A DNA stretch of 34,675 nucleotides from Holosporaceae bacterium (lineage in GTDB: Bacteria; Pseudomonadota; Alphaproteobacteria; UBA3830): NCBI GenBank assembly GCA_031276565.1, contig JAISMS010000077.1, positions 1-34,675 of the forward strand, given 5' to 3'. Positions within the stretch are counted from its first letter, which is position 1. Each line of letters opens with the position of its first letter. This document shows, one piece after another, positions 22,634-30,934 of this stretch. The notes beneath the pieces were generated by a model. That model was not told the origin of the DNA, did no database searches, and saw nothing but the letters and a program-made list of their open reading frames with translations. The translations under genes and the position numbers were made by a program.

Positions 22634-25600
22634 TTACTCCGGGTCGGCTTTGTCGAATCGCTTGAATCTCGCAAAAATCAGGTAGATTACCGGAACAATA
22701 AACAGGGTGAACAGAGTTCCGAAGGACATGCCCCCCACTATAACCCATCCGATTTGACGTCTCGACGCCGCCCCCGCTCCGGATGCGAGCGCCAGCGGAA
22801 TCGCTCCCGTAACCATCGCGAAGGTGGTCATCAAAATCGGACGCAAACGCCGGAAAGCGGCGTCTCTCACCGCTTCGAAGACGGCATTTCCCCGTTCGAC
22901 CGCGTTGTTCGCGAAATCGACTATCAGAATACCGTGTTTGGTTATCAGCCCGATCAGGGTTATCAGTCCGACCTTCGAGTATATGTTAAGACTTCCGTCC
23001 GGAACCGCCTGTAAAGTAATGAGAGCTCCGGTAACGGAAAACGGAACGCTCAGCATTATTATAAACGGATCTATGAAACTCTCGAACTGGGCCGCCAAAA
23101 CCAAAAATACGAAGATCAAAGCCAAAATAAAGGCCAGAACGATTTGTTTGCTGTCCTCGAGATAGTTCTTCGTGGCTCCGAAAAAGCTCAACTGCATCGC
23201 GTCCGGAAGATGATCAACCTTTAACTTCGTAAGATCCTCCACGACGGTTCCCAAACTGCAGCCGTCGGCGATCTCGGCGTTTATGATCGCGGACAACATT
23301 TGGTTATGACGATTTAACCCTATGGGAGACTGGCGCTCCCTCACCGAAATCAAATCCGAAACCGCCACCATTCGGGGCTCGCCGTCCCTTGTCATAAGTT
23401 TGGATTTCACCAGCATCCTGGAGAGATCCTCCGGAGAATTCCGCAGTTTCCGTTCTGCCTGAACGAACAATTCGTCTCTCTTGGATTCCCGCTGCACGTT
23501 AGCGGCTTTCCGTCCCCGAACAAAACACTCGACGGTACCCACGATATCCGCCACCGTAACCCCCAAAGAGGCCGCTTTGTCCCGATCGACGTCTATGACA
23601 TACTCCTGCTGAGGCGGCAGCAAAGACGTGGTGAAGCCGCGTTTGAGTCCGCCGTAGTTGGACTGCAGATACCAGAGGAAAATATGACCGTATTTTTCCA
23701 AATATTCGTAATTCTGGGTCGTTTGAAGAACGAAATTAACCATGTCTTTGTCGCCGCTGTCGTATCCGGCCGATGCCGAGCAGGAAACCTCTGTGATTTC
23801 CTTCAAAAGCGGATTTATTATGTCGGCAACTTTCTTGGACGAAAGAGACCTGTCTTTCCAGTTGACCAGCTGCACGAACCCCTCTATTTTGGCGGTGTCG
23901 GCCAGAATCGAGCAGTTTTTCAAAAACGGAACTTTCATCAGTATGTCATTAACTTTTTTAGCTGTCCCCTCCACAAAAGTATAACTGGCGCCGATGGGCG
24001 GATAACCGATTATGCTTACATATCCGGTATCCTCCTGCGGTTTGCTTTCGGATTTAAGAATATTCGCCGTTAATACGCCCAAAGCGGCCGCGGCCGCTCC
24101 GATCGACAGCACCAGCGCTTTTCTGTTGAGGGCGACGGTAAGAACGTTGAAATATTTCGATTCCAGGGTTGTCAAAACGTTCTGTTGATACTGCGAAGCC
24201 CTTGCCCATAACCCGACGCTTTTTTTCCTTCTTTCGATGCTCAGAAGCTTGGAACACATCATGGGCGATAAAGTAAGAGCGACAAATCCCGAAATTAACA
24301 CGGCCGCCGACAAAGTCAGCGCAAACTCTCTGAAACAGCATCCCAGCTCTCCCGGAGTAAAAGCTATGGGAATATAGGCGATCGCCAACGTCAGAGTCAT
24401 GGCCACGACGGAGAAAAATATTTCGTTCGATCCCGTAATCGCCGCTTTGAGTTTCGTAAGGCCGCTCTCCATATGTCTGTGCACGTTTTCGAGCACCACT
24501 ATGGCGTCATCGACCACCAGACCGACCGCCAGAACCATCGCCAGCAACGTAAAAGTATTGACGGAAAAATTAAAAACATACAGCAGCACCAAAGTTCCCA
24601 GCAGAGACACCGGAATCGTAATTATCGGTATGAGGGTCGCCCTAAATGACCAAAGAAACAGGAAAACAACCAGAATTACCAAAAAAGTTGATTCGAAGAT
24701 CGCTCTGTAGACGTTGTTCATGGAGGCTTTGATATCCTCCGCCTCGTCCATGGCGATCACGGCTTTAACGCCGCTCGGCAACATTTCGACTATGCCCGGC
24801 ATGGCTTTCTTGACGGCGGCACTTAACTCGATCGGATTGGCGTTGGCCTGTTTGGTTATGGTCAAAGTAACGCATTCTTCGCCGTTAAACCAGCCGCCGG
24901 AACGAATATCGTCCGCCACCAGCATTGCTTTTCCGACGTTCTTTATGCGGATGATCTTATCCTTCCCGTTCGACGGCAGCACGACTTCGTCGAATTGTTC
25001 CGGTTTGAAGAGCTCTCCGTTGGCCACAAGCATATACTCCCGATCTTTACTTATGAGACGGCCGCACGGTCTCAGTATGTGCTGTTGTCCTATGGCTTCC
25101 ACCACGTCCGGCGGAGTATATCCGTAGGCGGCCAGCTTCTGGGGATCCAAAAATATCCTTACGCTTTTTACGTTCCCCCCGGAGATATTCACGTGACCGA
25201 CTCCCGGCAGAATTTCAAACTTTGATTTCACGTACTTTTCGACGTGGTCCCGCAGATCGTCAATGGAGTGGCGGGTACTGGTGAATCCGATGTAGATGCC
25301 GGCGGTCATATCGGAATCCCCTTTTCTGATTACGGGCTCCGGATTACCGTGGGGCAGGTGATTTCTGGCCAGCGACAACCGATCTCTTACGTCGGAGGCC
25401 GCTCCGTCCGCCGTTCTGTCCGGCGTAAACTCGAGGGTTATCTCGCTTTTTTCGTTGGAGCTGCGAGAGCGCATCATATCCAGCCCCGGAATGGTGGCAA
25501 AGAACCCCTCCAGCGTCTTGGTAATTTGAGCTTCCACGACTTTCGGGCTCGCCCCCGGAAATTCCGCCTCGACGGAAATTACGGATCTGTCCACGCGCGG

Positions 25601-25711
25601 ATGTTTACGCATCTTCAGTCTGGACTGGCAGACTACTCCCAGCACTACGATCATCAGAGTCAAGACCGTGGAAAAAACAGGTCTCCTGATACAAAATTCC
25701 GTCAATTCCAT
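22634..25711 (-). CDS. RND-family multidrug efflux permease
   Basis: A 1025-residue HAE1-type (AcrB/MexB-like) inner-membrane pump that uses the proton gradient to expel drugs or lipids through a three-part channel. It begins MELTEFCIRRPVFSTVLTLM, with twelve expected membrane helices and two large periplasmic loops. Proton-relay residues are present: the Asp pair in VGLVVDDAIVVLEN (about residue 400) and the Lys in LIGLITKHGILIVDFAN. The Asp pair is flanked by the usual TLLAMVLA and HRHME. The ATG follows an AGGA site and lies 39 bases after the adaptor gene. No outer-membrane TolC gene is in the window. Substrate cannot be predicted. Confidence 0.94.
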   Translation of the reverse strand: MELTEFCIRRPVFSTVLTLMIVVLGVVCQSRLKMRKHPRVDRSVISVEAEFPGASPKVVEAQITKTLEGFFATIPGLDMMRSRSSNEKSEITLEFTPDRTADGAASDVRDRLSLARNHLPHGNPEPVIRKGDSDMTAGIYIGFTSTRHSIDDLRDHVEKYVKSKFEILPGVGHVNISGGNVKSVRIFLDPQKLAAYGYTPPDVVEAIGQQHILRPCGRLISKDREYMLVANGELFKPEQFDEVVLPSNGKDKIIRIKNVGKAMLVADDIRSGGWFNGEECVTLTITKQANANPIELSAAVKKAMPGIVEMLPSGVKAVIAMDEAEDIKASMNNVYRAIFESTFLVILVVFLFLWSFRATLIPIITIPVSLLGTLVLLYVFNFSVNTFTLLAMVLAVGLVVDDAIVVLENVHRHMESGLTKLKAAITGSNEIFFSVVAMTLTLAIAYIPIAFTPGELGCCFREFALTLSAAVLISGFVALTLSPMMCSKLLSIERRKKSVGLWARASQYQQNVLTTLESKYFNVLTVALNRKALVLSIGAAAAALGVLTANILKSESKPQEDTGYVSIIGYPPIGASYTFVEGTAKKVNDILMKVPFLKNCSILADTAKIEGFVQLVNWKDRSLSSKKVADIINPLLKEITEVSCSASAGYDSGDKDMVNFVLQTTQNYEYLEKYGHIFLWYLQSNYGGLKRGFTTSLLPPQQEYVIDVDRDKAASLGVTVADIVGTVECFVRGRKAANVQRESKRDELFVQAERKLRNSPEDLSRMLVKSKLMTRDGEPRMVAVSDLISVRERQSPIGLNRHNQMLSAIINAEIADGCSLGTVVEDLTKLKVDHLPDAMQLSFFGATKNYLEDSKQIVLAFILALIFVFLVLAAQFESFIDPFIIMLSVPFSVTGALITLQAVPDGSLNIYSKVGLITLIGLITKHGILIVDFANNAVERGNAVFEAVRDAAFRRLRPILMTTFAMVTGAIPLALASGAGAASRRQIGWVIVGGMSFGTLFTLFIVPVIYLIFARFKRFDKADPE

Positions 25712-25750
25712 CAGCTATATCCTATGATTACATTCCGTTCATCAACTCGT

Positions 25751-26890
25751 TTACTTATTCTCCTCGGCGGCCGATTGCCGGCGGGTTCCTTTAATTTCCG
25801 GAAACAAAGCCTCGTTTTTCACGGAAACTCCGCGACCGTCCAGAACCCCGCTCTGGCCGCTTATTATCACTAAATCTCCTTCGTTCAGGCCGGTTATGAT
25901 TTCCGCATTACCGTCGCGGCGCACCCCTACGGTGACGAGAGTCCGGATCGCAACTCCGTCCGCCAGGCGGAAGACCGTGTATTCGTCGCCTATTTTTTCC
26001 AGTGCGCTCTCGGGAATAACGATTCCCCGTTGATTTCCGTCGATCGGAATCTTGACGCTGACGAATCTTCCGGGCTTCAGAATCTGCGAATTGATCGCCA
26101 CCTCCTCCGGAACGTCCAAAATTGCCCTCACGTTGAAGCTGTGACTTATGCGATCGCTTTCCGGATCTATGGCCGTAATTTTCGCCGCAAATTCCTGAGT
26201 CTTATCCCCTCCCACCATAATTTTTATTTCTTGGCCGACGTAGATATTGCCGATGTCGACCTCGGTGACCTTAAAATCGACCTTCAGCGGATGACAATCC
26301 ACTATTTTGACCAATTCGGCGCCCGGAGAGACGAATTGTCCCCGACTGATCTCCTTTAATCCCACCGTTCCCCCGAACGGAGCGTGAATTTTATGCTTCT
26401 CCACAAGAGTTCGCTGCGAATTTACGCTGGCGGCGCACTTATCCATTTCGGCTCTCTTGGTTTCCTTTTGAACGCGCGCCGCAACGCCGCGGTCGGCGAG
26501 TTTTTCTATGGGATCGAATTCGCTTTTTGATCTGCGATACAGAGCTTCGGCCTCCATCAACTGGGCCTTGGCGACCGAATCGTCAAGTTCTATCAGCAGA
26601 TCGTCCTTACGCACCGTTGCTCCTTCGGAAAAATGGATTTTATCCACCTTTGAATTAACTTCGGATTTTATGACGACGGAATCAAAGGGACGCAGAGTGC
26701 CTATGGCGTCGATATACCTGGCCACCGGACCGAAAGCCGCGCTGCCCACCGTAACCGACGGAAGTGAAGGCGAAAGTTTGCTTTTTTTGCCGCTCTGAAA
26801 AAGAAAGCTCAGGCCGAGTATAAGAAAGATCAAAAGCACCGCGGCCGCAACTATATATAATTTTTGTTGTTTTGAAAGAGAAATATTCAT
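25751..26890 (-). CDS. RND efflux periplasmic adaptor
   Basis: A 379-residue membrane-fusion protein, partner of the pump at 22634. Residues 10-32 form a membrane anchor (LYIVAAAVLLIFLILGLSF). The split lipoyl domain (VVIKSEVNSKVDKIHFSEGA and IHAPFGGTVGLKEIS) flanks a short alpha-helical hairpin. A beta-barrel domain with VDFKVTEVDIGNIYVG follows, and then a membrane-proximal part ending GLNEGDLVIISGQ. The missing lipobox suggests anchoring by the transmembrane helix. The ATG at 26890 lies 31 bases after the tRNA-Pro gene, so part of its mRNA could come from the tRNA promoter. Confidence 0.93.
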   Translation of the reverse strand: MNISLSKQQKLYIVAAAVLLIFLILGLSFLFQSGKKSKLSPSLPSVTVGSAAFGPVARYIDAIGTLRPFDSVVIKSEVNSKVDKIHFSEGATVRKDDLLIELDDSVAKAQLMEAEALYRRSKSEFDPIEKLADRGVAARVQKETKRAEMDKCAASVNSQRTLVEKHKIHAPFGGTVGLKEISRGQFVSPGAELVKIVDCHPLKVDFKVTEVDIGNIYVGQEIKIMVGGDKTQEFAAKITAIDPESDRISHSFNVRAILDVPEEVAINSQILKPGRFVSVKIPIDGNQRGIVIPESALEKIGDEYTVFRLADGVAIRTLVTVGVRRDGNAEIITGLNEGDLVIISGQSGVLDGRGVSVKNEALFPEIKGTRRQSAAEENK

Positions 26891-26921
26891 TTTTCACTCA
26901 CTGCAATAACCACAAAACACA

Positions 26922-26998
26922 TGGTCGGAGCAAGAGGATTCGAACCTCCGACCCCAGCCTCCCGAAGGCTGTGCTCTACCGGGCTGAGCTATGCTCCG
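26922..26998 (-). tRNA. tRNA-Pro (anticodon CGG)
   Basis: Minus strand, 77 bases with the CCA end encoded. The 7-bp acceptor stem CGGAGCA/TGCTCCG has the C1-G72 pair typical of bacterial proline tRNAs. D-arm GCTC...GAGC, anticodon stem CAGCC/GGCTG with loop TTCGGGA (anticodon CGG), and T-arm with TTCGAAT all fold. G37 next to G36 makes it a TrmD substrate. Confidence 0.95.
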
Positions 26999-27046
26999 AC
27001 ATTTCCGCGGACCGGGCCGAAACGGATAAAGCATTCTCGCACAATA

Positions 27047-27229
27047 CCGGCGCCATGGCAACTTCATTCTTTATACTCTCCCCGCGATCAAAAACCGCGT
27101 CGGAATCTTTCCCGACCTTTGCAGCCTAAAAATCCCGGCGCCACGCAACTTCATTCTTTATACTCTCCCCGCAATCAAAAACCGCGTCGGAATCTTTCCC
27201 GGCCTTTGCAGCCTAAAAATCCCGGCGCC
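27047..27229. repeat. 87-bp tandem repeat upstream of tRNA-Pro
   Basis: Two near-identical units begin at CCGGCGCC (27047 and 27135), with a third CCGGCGCC at 27222. Each contains TTCATTCTTTATACTCTCC and ATCAAAAACCGCGTCGG. A degenerate partial third copy of the latter lies near 27280-27303. On the minus strand each unit holds GAGAGTATAAAGAATG, which could be a -10 box serving the tRNA downstream, but no matching -35 box is clear. The interval 26999-27317 has no gene. Confidence 0.8.
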
Positions 27230-27317
27230 TCGGTCGTTTCACGGCGGACGATCGAAAAAACCCGAATCCGCGCCTCGGTCCCCGCAATCAAAACCGCCGT
27301 CGGTTTTACGATTAAAC

Positions 27318-28115
27318 TTATATCAATTTCGGCTGTTTGATCTGAATCGGTCCCGGCATTACGTTAAACAGAGTAAAGAGATCCTCGAGTTTGGTGTTTT
27401 TCTTCTCGTTTCCGCTCAGGTCTGCCACCACATGCCCGTGAGAGAGAACAATGATCCTGTCCGATACTTCGAGGGCGAATTTCGGATCGTTTATGGCCAT
27501 AATCGCGGTTATGTTTTTTGATCTGATGATCTTTTCCGTAGTCTCCAGCAGATTGGCCGCAACTGTCGGATCCAGACCGGTCGAGTGCTCGTCGATCAAC
27601 AGAACCTTAGCTTCTTTTATTACGGCAATCAGCATCGCCAAAACCTGTCTCTGAGGTCTGGATATGTTGCCCGCTTTTTCGTCTGTCAGTTCTTCCATAC
27701 CCATAAAATCGAGGGCTTTCAATTGGTCTGTAAAAATTTCTTTCATTTCGGCGGTCAGTGCCGACCTGAAAATACTTCTCGACCGATGATGCTGATTGGC
27801 AGCGGCGAGATTTTCTCCCACCGTAAGATTAGCGGCCGTTCCGGTGTTTTCATCATAAAACACCGAAGAGAATATTTCGGATCTTTGAGACAGAGTTTGA
27901 ACGCTTATGTCAATTTTATCCATCCATAATCTGCCGAAATTGGAAGAAATATGGCCGGCCAGAAATCTTAACAGGGTACTCCTGCCGCAACCGCTGTTTC
28001 CCAGCAAAGAGACCACTTCTCCGTCCTGAACGGTGAAATTTACACCTCGCAGAGCTATTCTCTCCCGCGAAGTGCCCGACATAAATACCACAAACAGATC
28101 TTCTACCCGAATCAT
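27318..28115 (-). CDS. ABC transporter ATP-binding protein with substituted catalytic motifs
   Basis: A 265-residue ATPase of the COG1101 type, which works with the permease at 28131 and a substrate-binding protein (TrpXYZ-like importers). The fold is complete: Walker B LLIDEHSTGLDP has the DEH form normal for this group, and TAANLTVGENLA is typical. Three key sites are changed. Walker A is GNSGCGRST, with Arg (codon AGG) for the catalytic Lys. The signature reads NISRPQRQ instead of LSGGQRQ. The switch His of VTHN is replaced by Asn (MAINDP). Each change would be expected to lower ATP turnover. The frame is intact and the AGGAGG-type ribosome site good, so it is expressed or only recently inactivated. 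Confidence 0.85.
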   Translation of the reverse strand: MIRVEDLFVVFMSGTSRERIALRGVNFTVQDGEVVSLLGNSGCGRSTLLRFLAGHISSNFGRLWMDKIDISVQTLSQRSEIFSSVFYDENTGTAANLTVGENLAAANQHHRSRSIFRSALTAEMKEIFTDQLKALDFMGMEELTDEKAGNISRPQRQVLAMLIAVIKEAKVLLIDEHSTGLDPTVAANLLETTEKIIRSKNITAIMAINDPKFALEVSDRIIVLSHGHVVADLSGNEKKNTKLEDLFTLFNVMPGPIQIKQPKLI

Positions 28116-28130
28116 TGTTTCCTCCCCAAA

Positions 28131-28994
28131 TTACCGAGTCGTTTTTCTTCGGGCGTCATGCATCAAAGCTATGAGCAATACCAGCACGATGGCGGTGATG
28201 ACGTTTTGATACTCTGATCCGAGTTTAACGTCCAATCCGCTGAATGTCGCCACCTCCATTACGGCTTTGTATGCGAAAGAGCCTACAAAACAAGCAATGA
28301 CCGCTCCTTTAAAATTCTGAGGGGATATCGCTTTTTGACCGATGATAACCGCAGCCATACCGAATACCAACGATCCGTTTCCGGTCGCGGGACCGAATTT
28401 ACCCGACACTTGAGCTATCAATGCCCCGGCGATTGCCGCAAGTGCGTTCGCAATGCCCAATCCGATCCGAAGCACTTTTCCCGTGCTGATACCCAAAGAT
28501 TCGGATATAATTTCTCCGTCTCCGTAGACCCTCATGGCCAGTCCGAATTCGGAACTTAATATTCTGTAGACCAGAAGCGCGCAAATAAAAACGATTCCCG
28601 AAACCATCAGTGCATTATCGATTGCCGGAAGGCTCGTAAGAAAAGATCCTGAACTTTTTTGAATAATATAGTGAACCGCAGACAGCTTTAATATGAAAGT
28701 CTGAAGAGCCGCCATCGTTATAATGCTGGCCATGACCGGTTCGATTCCGATATTCGTTATAAGTGATGAGGTAAGAAATCCCGCAAACATTCCCAAACAC
28801 ATGGCCACGCCGACGGCCAACAACGGATTAACTCCGAACACGAGCAGTGCTCCGTAGGAACATCCTCCGAGCGTAACGCTGGCGTCGCACGCAATATCCG
28901 TAATGTTCAGCACCCGGGTCGTCATATACACATTCAGACCTATCAGCGAAAACGCCAACGAAAGAGAAAATACGTCAATAAAATGCTCACTCAT
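28131..28994 (-). CDS. ABC transporter permease (COG4120/TrpX-like)
   Basis: A 287-residue permease of the BPD_transp_2 fold, eight or so membrane segments. It shows TTRVLNITDIACDASVTLGG near residue 30, as in COG4120 proteins, then GVNPLLAVGVAMCLGMFAGF, LAMRVYGDGEIISESLGIS and MAAVIIGQKAISPQNFKGA. It pairs with the ATPase 15 bases downstream. The substrate-binding lipoprotein that usually accompanies this family (COG2984) is missing: the gene upstream, across a terminator, is a patatin. Known relatives import aromatic amino acids or related compounds; the substrate here is unknown. Confidence 0.88.
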   Translation of the reverse strand: MSEHFIDVFSLSLAFSLIGLNVYMTTRVLNITDIACDASVTLGGCSYGALLVFGVNPLLAVGVAMCLGMFAGFLTSSLITNIGIEPVMASIITMAALQTFILKLSAVHYIIQKSSGSFLTSLPAIDNALMVSGIVFICALLVYRILSSEFGLAMRVYGDGEIISESLGISTGKVLRIGLGIANALAAIAGALIAQVSGKFGPATGNGSLVFGMAAVIIGQKAISPQNFKGAVIACFVGSFAYKAVMEVATFSGLDVKLGSEYQNVITAIVLVLLIALMHDARRKTTR

Positions 28995-29027
28995 GGCACA
29001 AAACCTTTATCAATAAACTTTAAACAA

Positions 29028-29055
29028 AACCGATCATTTCGAAAAATGATCGGTT
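29028..29055 (-). terminator. Rho-independent terminator after the patatin gene
   Basis: A perfect 12-bp stem AACCGATCATTT/AAATGATCGGTT closed by TTCG on the minus strand, followed by TTGTTT. It separates the patatin series from the ABC genes. Confidence 0.85.
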
Positions 29056-29076
29056 CCTTTAACTTTCTGCCGCGAC

Positions 29077-30138
29077 TTATATAAACTCCTCTACGACATC
29101 CGCGGTGGTTTGCTTGCCTATCTTGTCGTAGTTCTTTTCCAACCACTGATCCGCAGACTTTCGGCCGGCCTTAAAGAGATAGTCGAGGAAATCTTTATCC
29201 GTGTTCAACTTGGAAGACCACCCGAGATTGTAGAATGCCGCTTCGTCTTCTATCAAATGGACATACAGCCTCTTCATTTTCCCCGGAGCAACGATTCCGT
29301 CGTCGATCAACTTCGTAATGAAGTGCATGGAACGCATCTCCCTCATGATGGATGTGTTGTTGGTTATCTCATTCAACCGGTCGGAAATCTCGGCAGCCCC
29401 GGTAGGCAGCTCGTTCCTGTGGGTAGGATTCAGCTTAATCAACATAATGTCCGAAGTCTCGCAATCATAGATCAAAGGATAGATGACCGGGTTGCCGATG
29501 AAACCGCCGTCCCAATAGTACTCTCCCTTAACCATGATGGCCGTAAACATCGTCGGCAGACAGGCGGTCGCCAACAGCGCTTCAACGCTTAAATCTTTGG
29601 TCACGTTGGAAAACACCTTCAACTTACCGCTGTAGACGTGCGTTGCCGCCAAAAATACCTTCACCGCATCGAACGCGTTTAGTTTATCGAAATCGAACAA
29701 TTCGCTGACAATACCCCTCAGAGGATTAGTCTTGCACGGATTTAACTGGTAAGGCGACAGAACCTTCGTGAGGAAATCCATAAGCAGAAACCCCGGAGAG
29801 TTATGCAGGGTATATTTCCCCATGATAACGTCAAGCACTCCCGGCTTAAACGGACTGGTTTTTCCGGCTTCGGAGGTGATTTGCCAATACTTCGTCAGAA
29901 GTCCTCGGGCCCCTTCGTTTCCGCCGGTCATTATACCCTGAGCAACGGCCATGGCATTCATGCCGCCGGCGCTGGTGCCGGATACGCCTTCAACCACCAG
30001 ATCTTTCTCTTCGAGAAGTCTGTCCAATACGCCCCAAGTGTAGGCACCGTGGGATCCTCCGCCCTGCATGGCGATGGAAATCCTTTTTTTATTATCCTTG
30101 ATATCTTTTTTCTTTCCCTCAACAGGTATCTTTATCAT
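29077..30138 (-). CDS. Patatin-like phospholipase
   Basis: A 353-residue serine hydrolase of the patatin family, which cleaves acyl chains from phospholipids with a Ser-Asp dyad. The oxyanion loop is GGGSHGAY (26-33), the nucleophile Ser56 lies in GTSAG, and Asp210 lies in DGG. There is no signal peptide; some host-associated bacteria secrete such enzymes by other routes, so it may act inside the cell or be exported. The C-terminal 120 residues (about 235-353) are helical and charged, without a known domain. The AGGAGG site before ATG 30138 is the strongest nearby. It follows the rsbV-like gene by 39 bases and may be transcribed with that module. Confidence 0.9.
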   Translation of the reverse strand: MIKIPVEGKKKDIKDNKKRISIAMQGGGSHGAYTWGVLDRLLEEKDLVVEGVSGTSAGGMNAMAVAQGIMTGGNEGARGLLTKYWQITSEAGKTSPFKPGVLDVIMGKYTLHNSPGFLLMDFLTKVLSPYQLNPCKTNPLRGIVSELFDFDKLNAFDAVKVFLAATHVYSGKLKVFSNVTKDLSVEALLATACLPTMFTAIMVKGEYYWDGGFIGNPVIYPLIYDCETSDIMLIKLNPTHRNELPTGAAEISDRLNEITNNTSIMREMRSMHFITKLIDDGIVAPGKMKRLYVHLIEDEAAFYNLGWSSKLNTDKDFLDYLFKAGRKSADQWLEKNYDKIGKQTTADVVEEFI

Positions 30139-30152
30139 AGCGATTCCTCCTT

Positions 30153-30170
30153 TTTAATAATCTTATTAAA
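30153..30170. promoter_or_regulatory. Perfect inverted repeat before the patatin gene
   Basis: TTTAATAA/TTATTAAA with a two-base centre lies between the rsbV-like stop and the patatin ribosome site. It could be a protein-binding site or a weak RNA hairpin next to the ribosome site. Role unknown. Confidence 0.4.
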
Positions 30171-30177
30171 CTCCAAT

Positions 30178-30510
30178 TTAGTTAAAAAAACATTTACATT
30201 CATCAATTGATGCACATATTTTCAGTATTTTATCGAAGCCGCTCATCTTAAATACCGCAAATATTTTTTCCGGCATATCCGTTAAAACCAAAACTCCTTT
30301 GGAGGCGTTCATTTTCTTTCCCGCCATAAGAACCACCCTTAATCCGGCGCTGGATATGTAATCGATTTCATTGAAGCGAATCGCCACCTTGTTGTTGGTG
30401 TCCACCGCCTTCATGACCCCGTCTTCAAAGGCTTTCGCCGTTGAAGTATCCACTCTGCCCGTCGGCGTTATTATCGTTATGCCGTCCTCGTCCGAAGTTT
30501 TAATTTCCAT
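30178..30510 (-). CDS. STAS-domain anti-sigma-factor antagonist (RsbV-like)
   Basis: A 110-residue single STAS domain. The sequence EIDYISSAGLRVVLMAGKK (about 48-66) is the hallmark; the serines at 53-54 before AGL include the site that an RsbW-type kinase phosphorylates. In the partner-switching scheme the unphosphorylated protein binds the kinase and frees the kinase's other target. The ATG overlaps the end of the kinase gene by 11 bases. It is the third gene of the rsbU-W-V-like module. Confidence 0.9.
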   Translation of the reverse strand: MEIKTSDEDGITIITPTGRVDTSTAKAFEDGVMKAVDTNNKVAIRFNEIDYISSAGLRVVLMAGKKMNASKGVLVLTDMPEKIFAVFKMSGFDKILKICASIDECKCFFN

Positions 30511-30934
30511 TTTCCTTCTCCTTTTCCTTGTTACAAATTGCCACGACTATATCCAGTCGGTTTTTATCATCGACGCGCGAATATTCGATTGCTTCCGACA
30601 ACTGTTTGACTATAAAAATCCCCAGGCCTCCGATTTGCCTTTCTTCTATCGAAGAATCCGTGTCCGGAATGTTGAGAGATAACGGATCGAACGGAATTCC
30701 GCTGTCGATAAGCTTTATGAATATGGATTCATTTTTTTTCTCTATATCCAATATAAATTCCTGCTCGTTTCCGCCCGGATAGGCGTAATTGATAATGTTG
30801 GTAACCGTTTCGTCCAATATCAAGACAATATCGTGATATTTTTCTTCGGGAATACCGTTTTCGGAGCAAAATGCTTTGATTTTATCGCACATTTTACTTA
30901 TTTCTTCTATATTGTTTTTAATTCTGATAAGCAT
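30500..30934 (-). CDS. Anti-sigma-factor serine kinase (RsbW-like ATPase)
   Basis: A 144-residue HATPase_c protein. The N-box LILDETVTNIINYAY lies at about residues 42-56, the G1-type segment LIDSGIPFDPLS follows, and the G2 box GGLGIFIVKQL completes the GHKL ATP site. Kinases of this kind phosphorylate a STAS protein and bind a sigma factor or another target. The ATG at 30934 overlaps the phosphatase gene by 17 bases, with AGAGGG upstream. No sigma-factor gene lies in the module, so the downstream target is unknown. Confidence 0.9.
   Translation of the reverse strand: MLIRIKNNIEEISKMCDKIKAFCSENGIPEEKYHDIVLILDETVTNIINYAYPGGNEQEFILDIEKKNESIFIKLIDSGIPFDPLSLNIPDTDSSIEERQIGGLGIFIVKQLSEAIEYSRVDDKNRLDIVVAICNKEKEKENGN

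Noticed and set aside
22527-22748. Short minus-strand frame between the RND gene and rpsP
   Set aside because: It overlaps the RND coding end in another frame and the rpsP ribosome site, with no family support.
27047-27229. CRISPR array
   Set aside because: Only two full units of 87 bp with no repeat/spacer alternation; it is a plain tandem duplication.
26921-27340. 139-codon plus-strand frame across the tRNA and repeat
   Set aside because: It reads through the tRNA gene in antisense and through the tandem repeat; the apparent peptide repeat comes from the DNA repeat.
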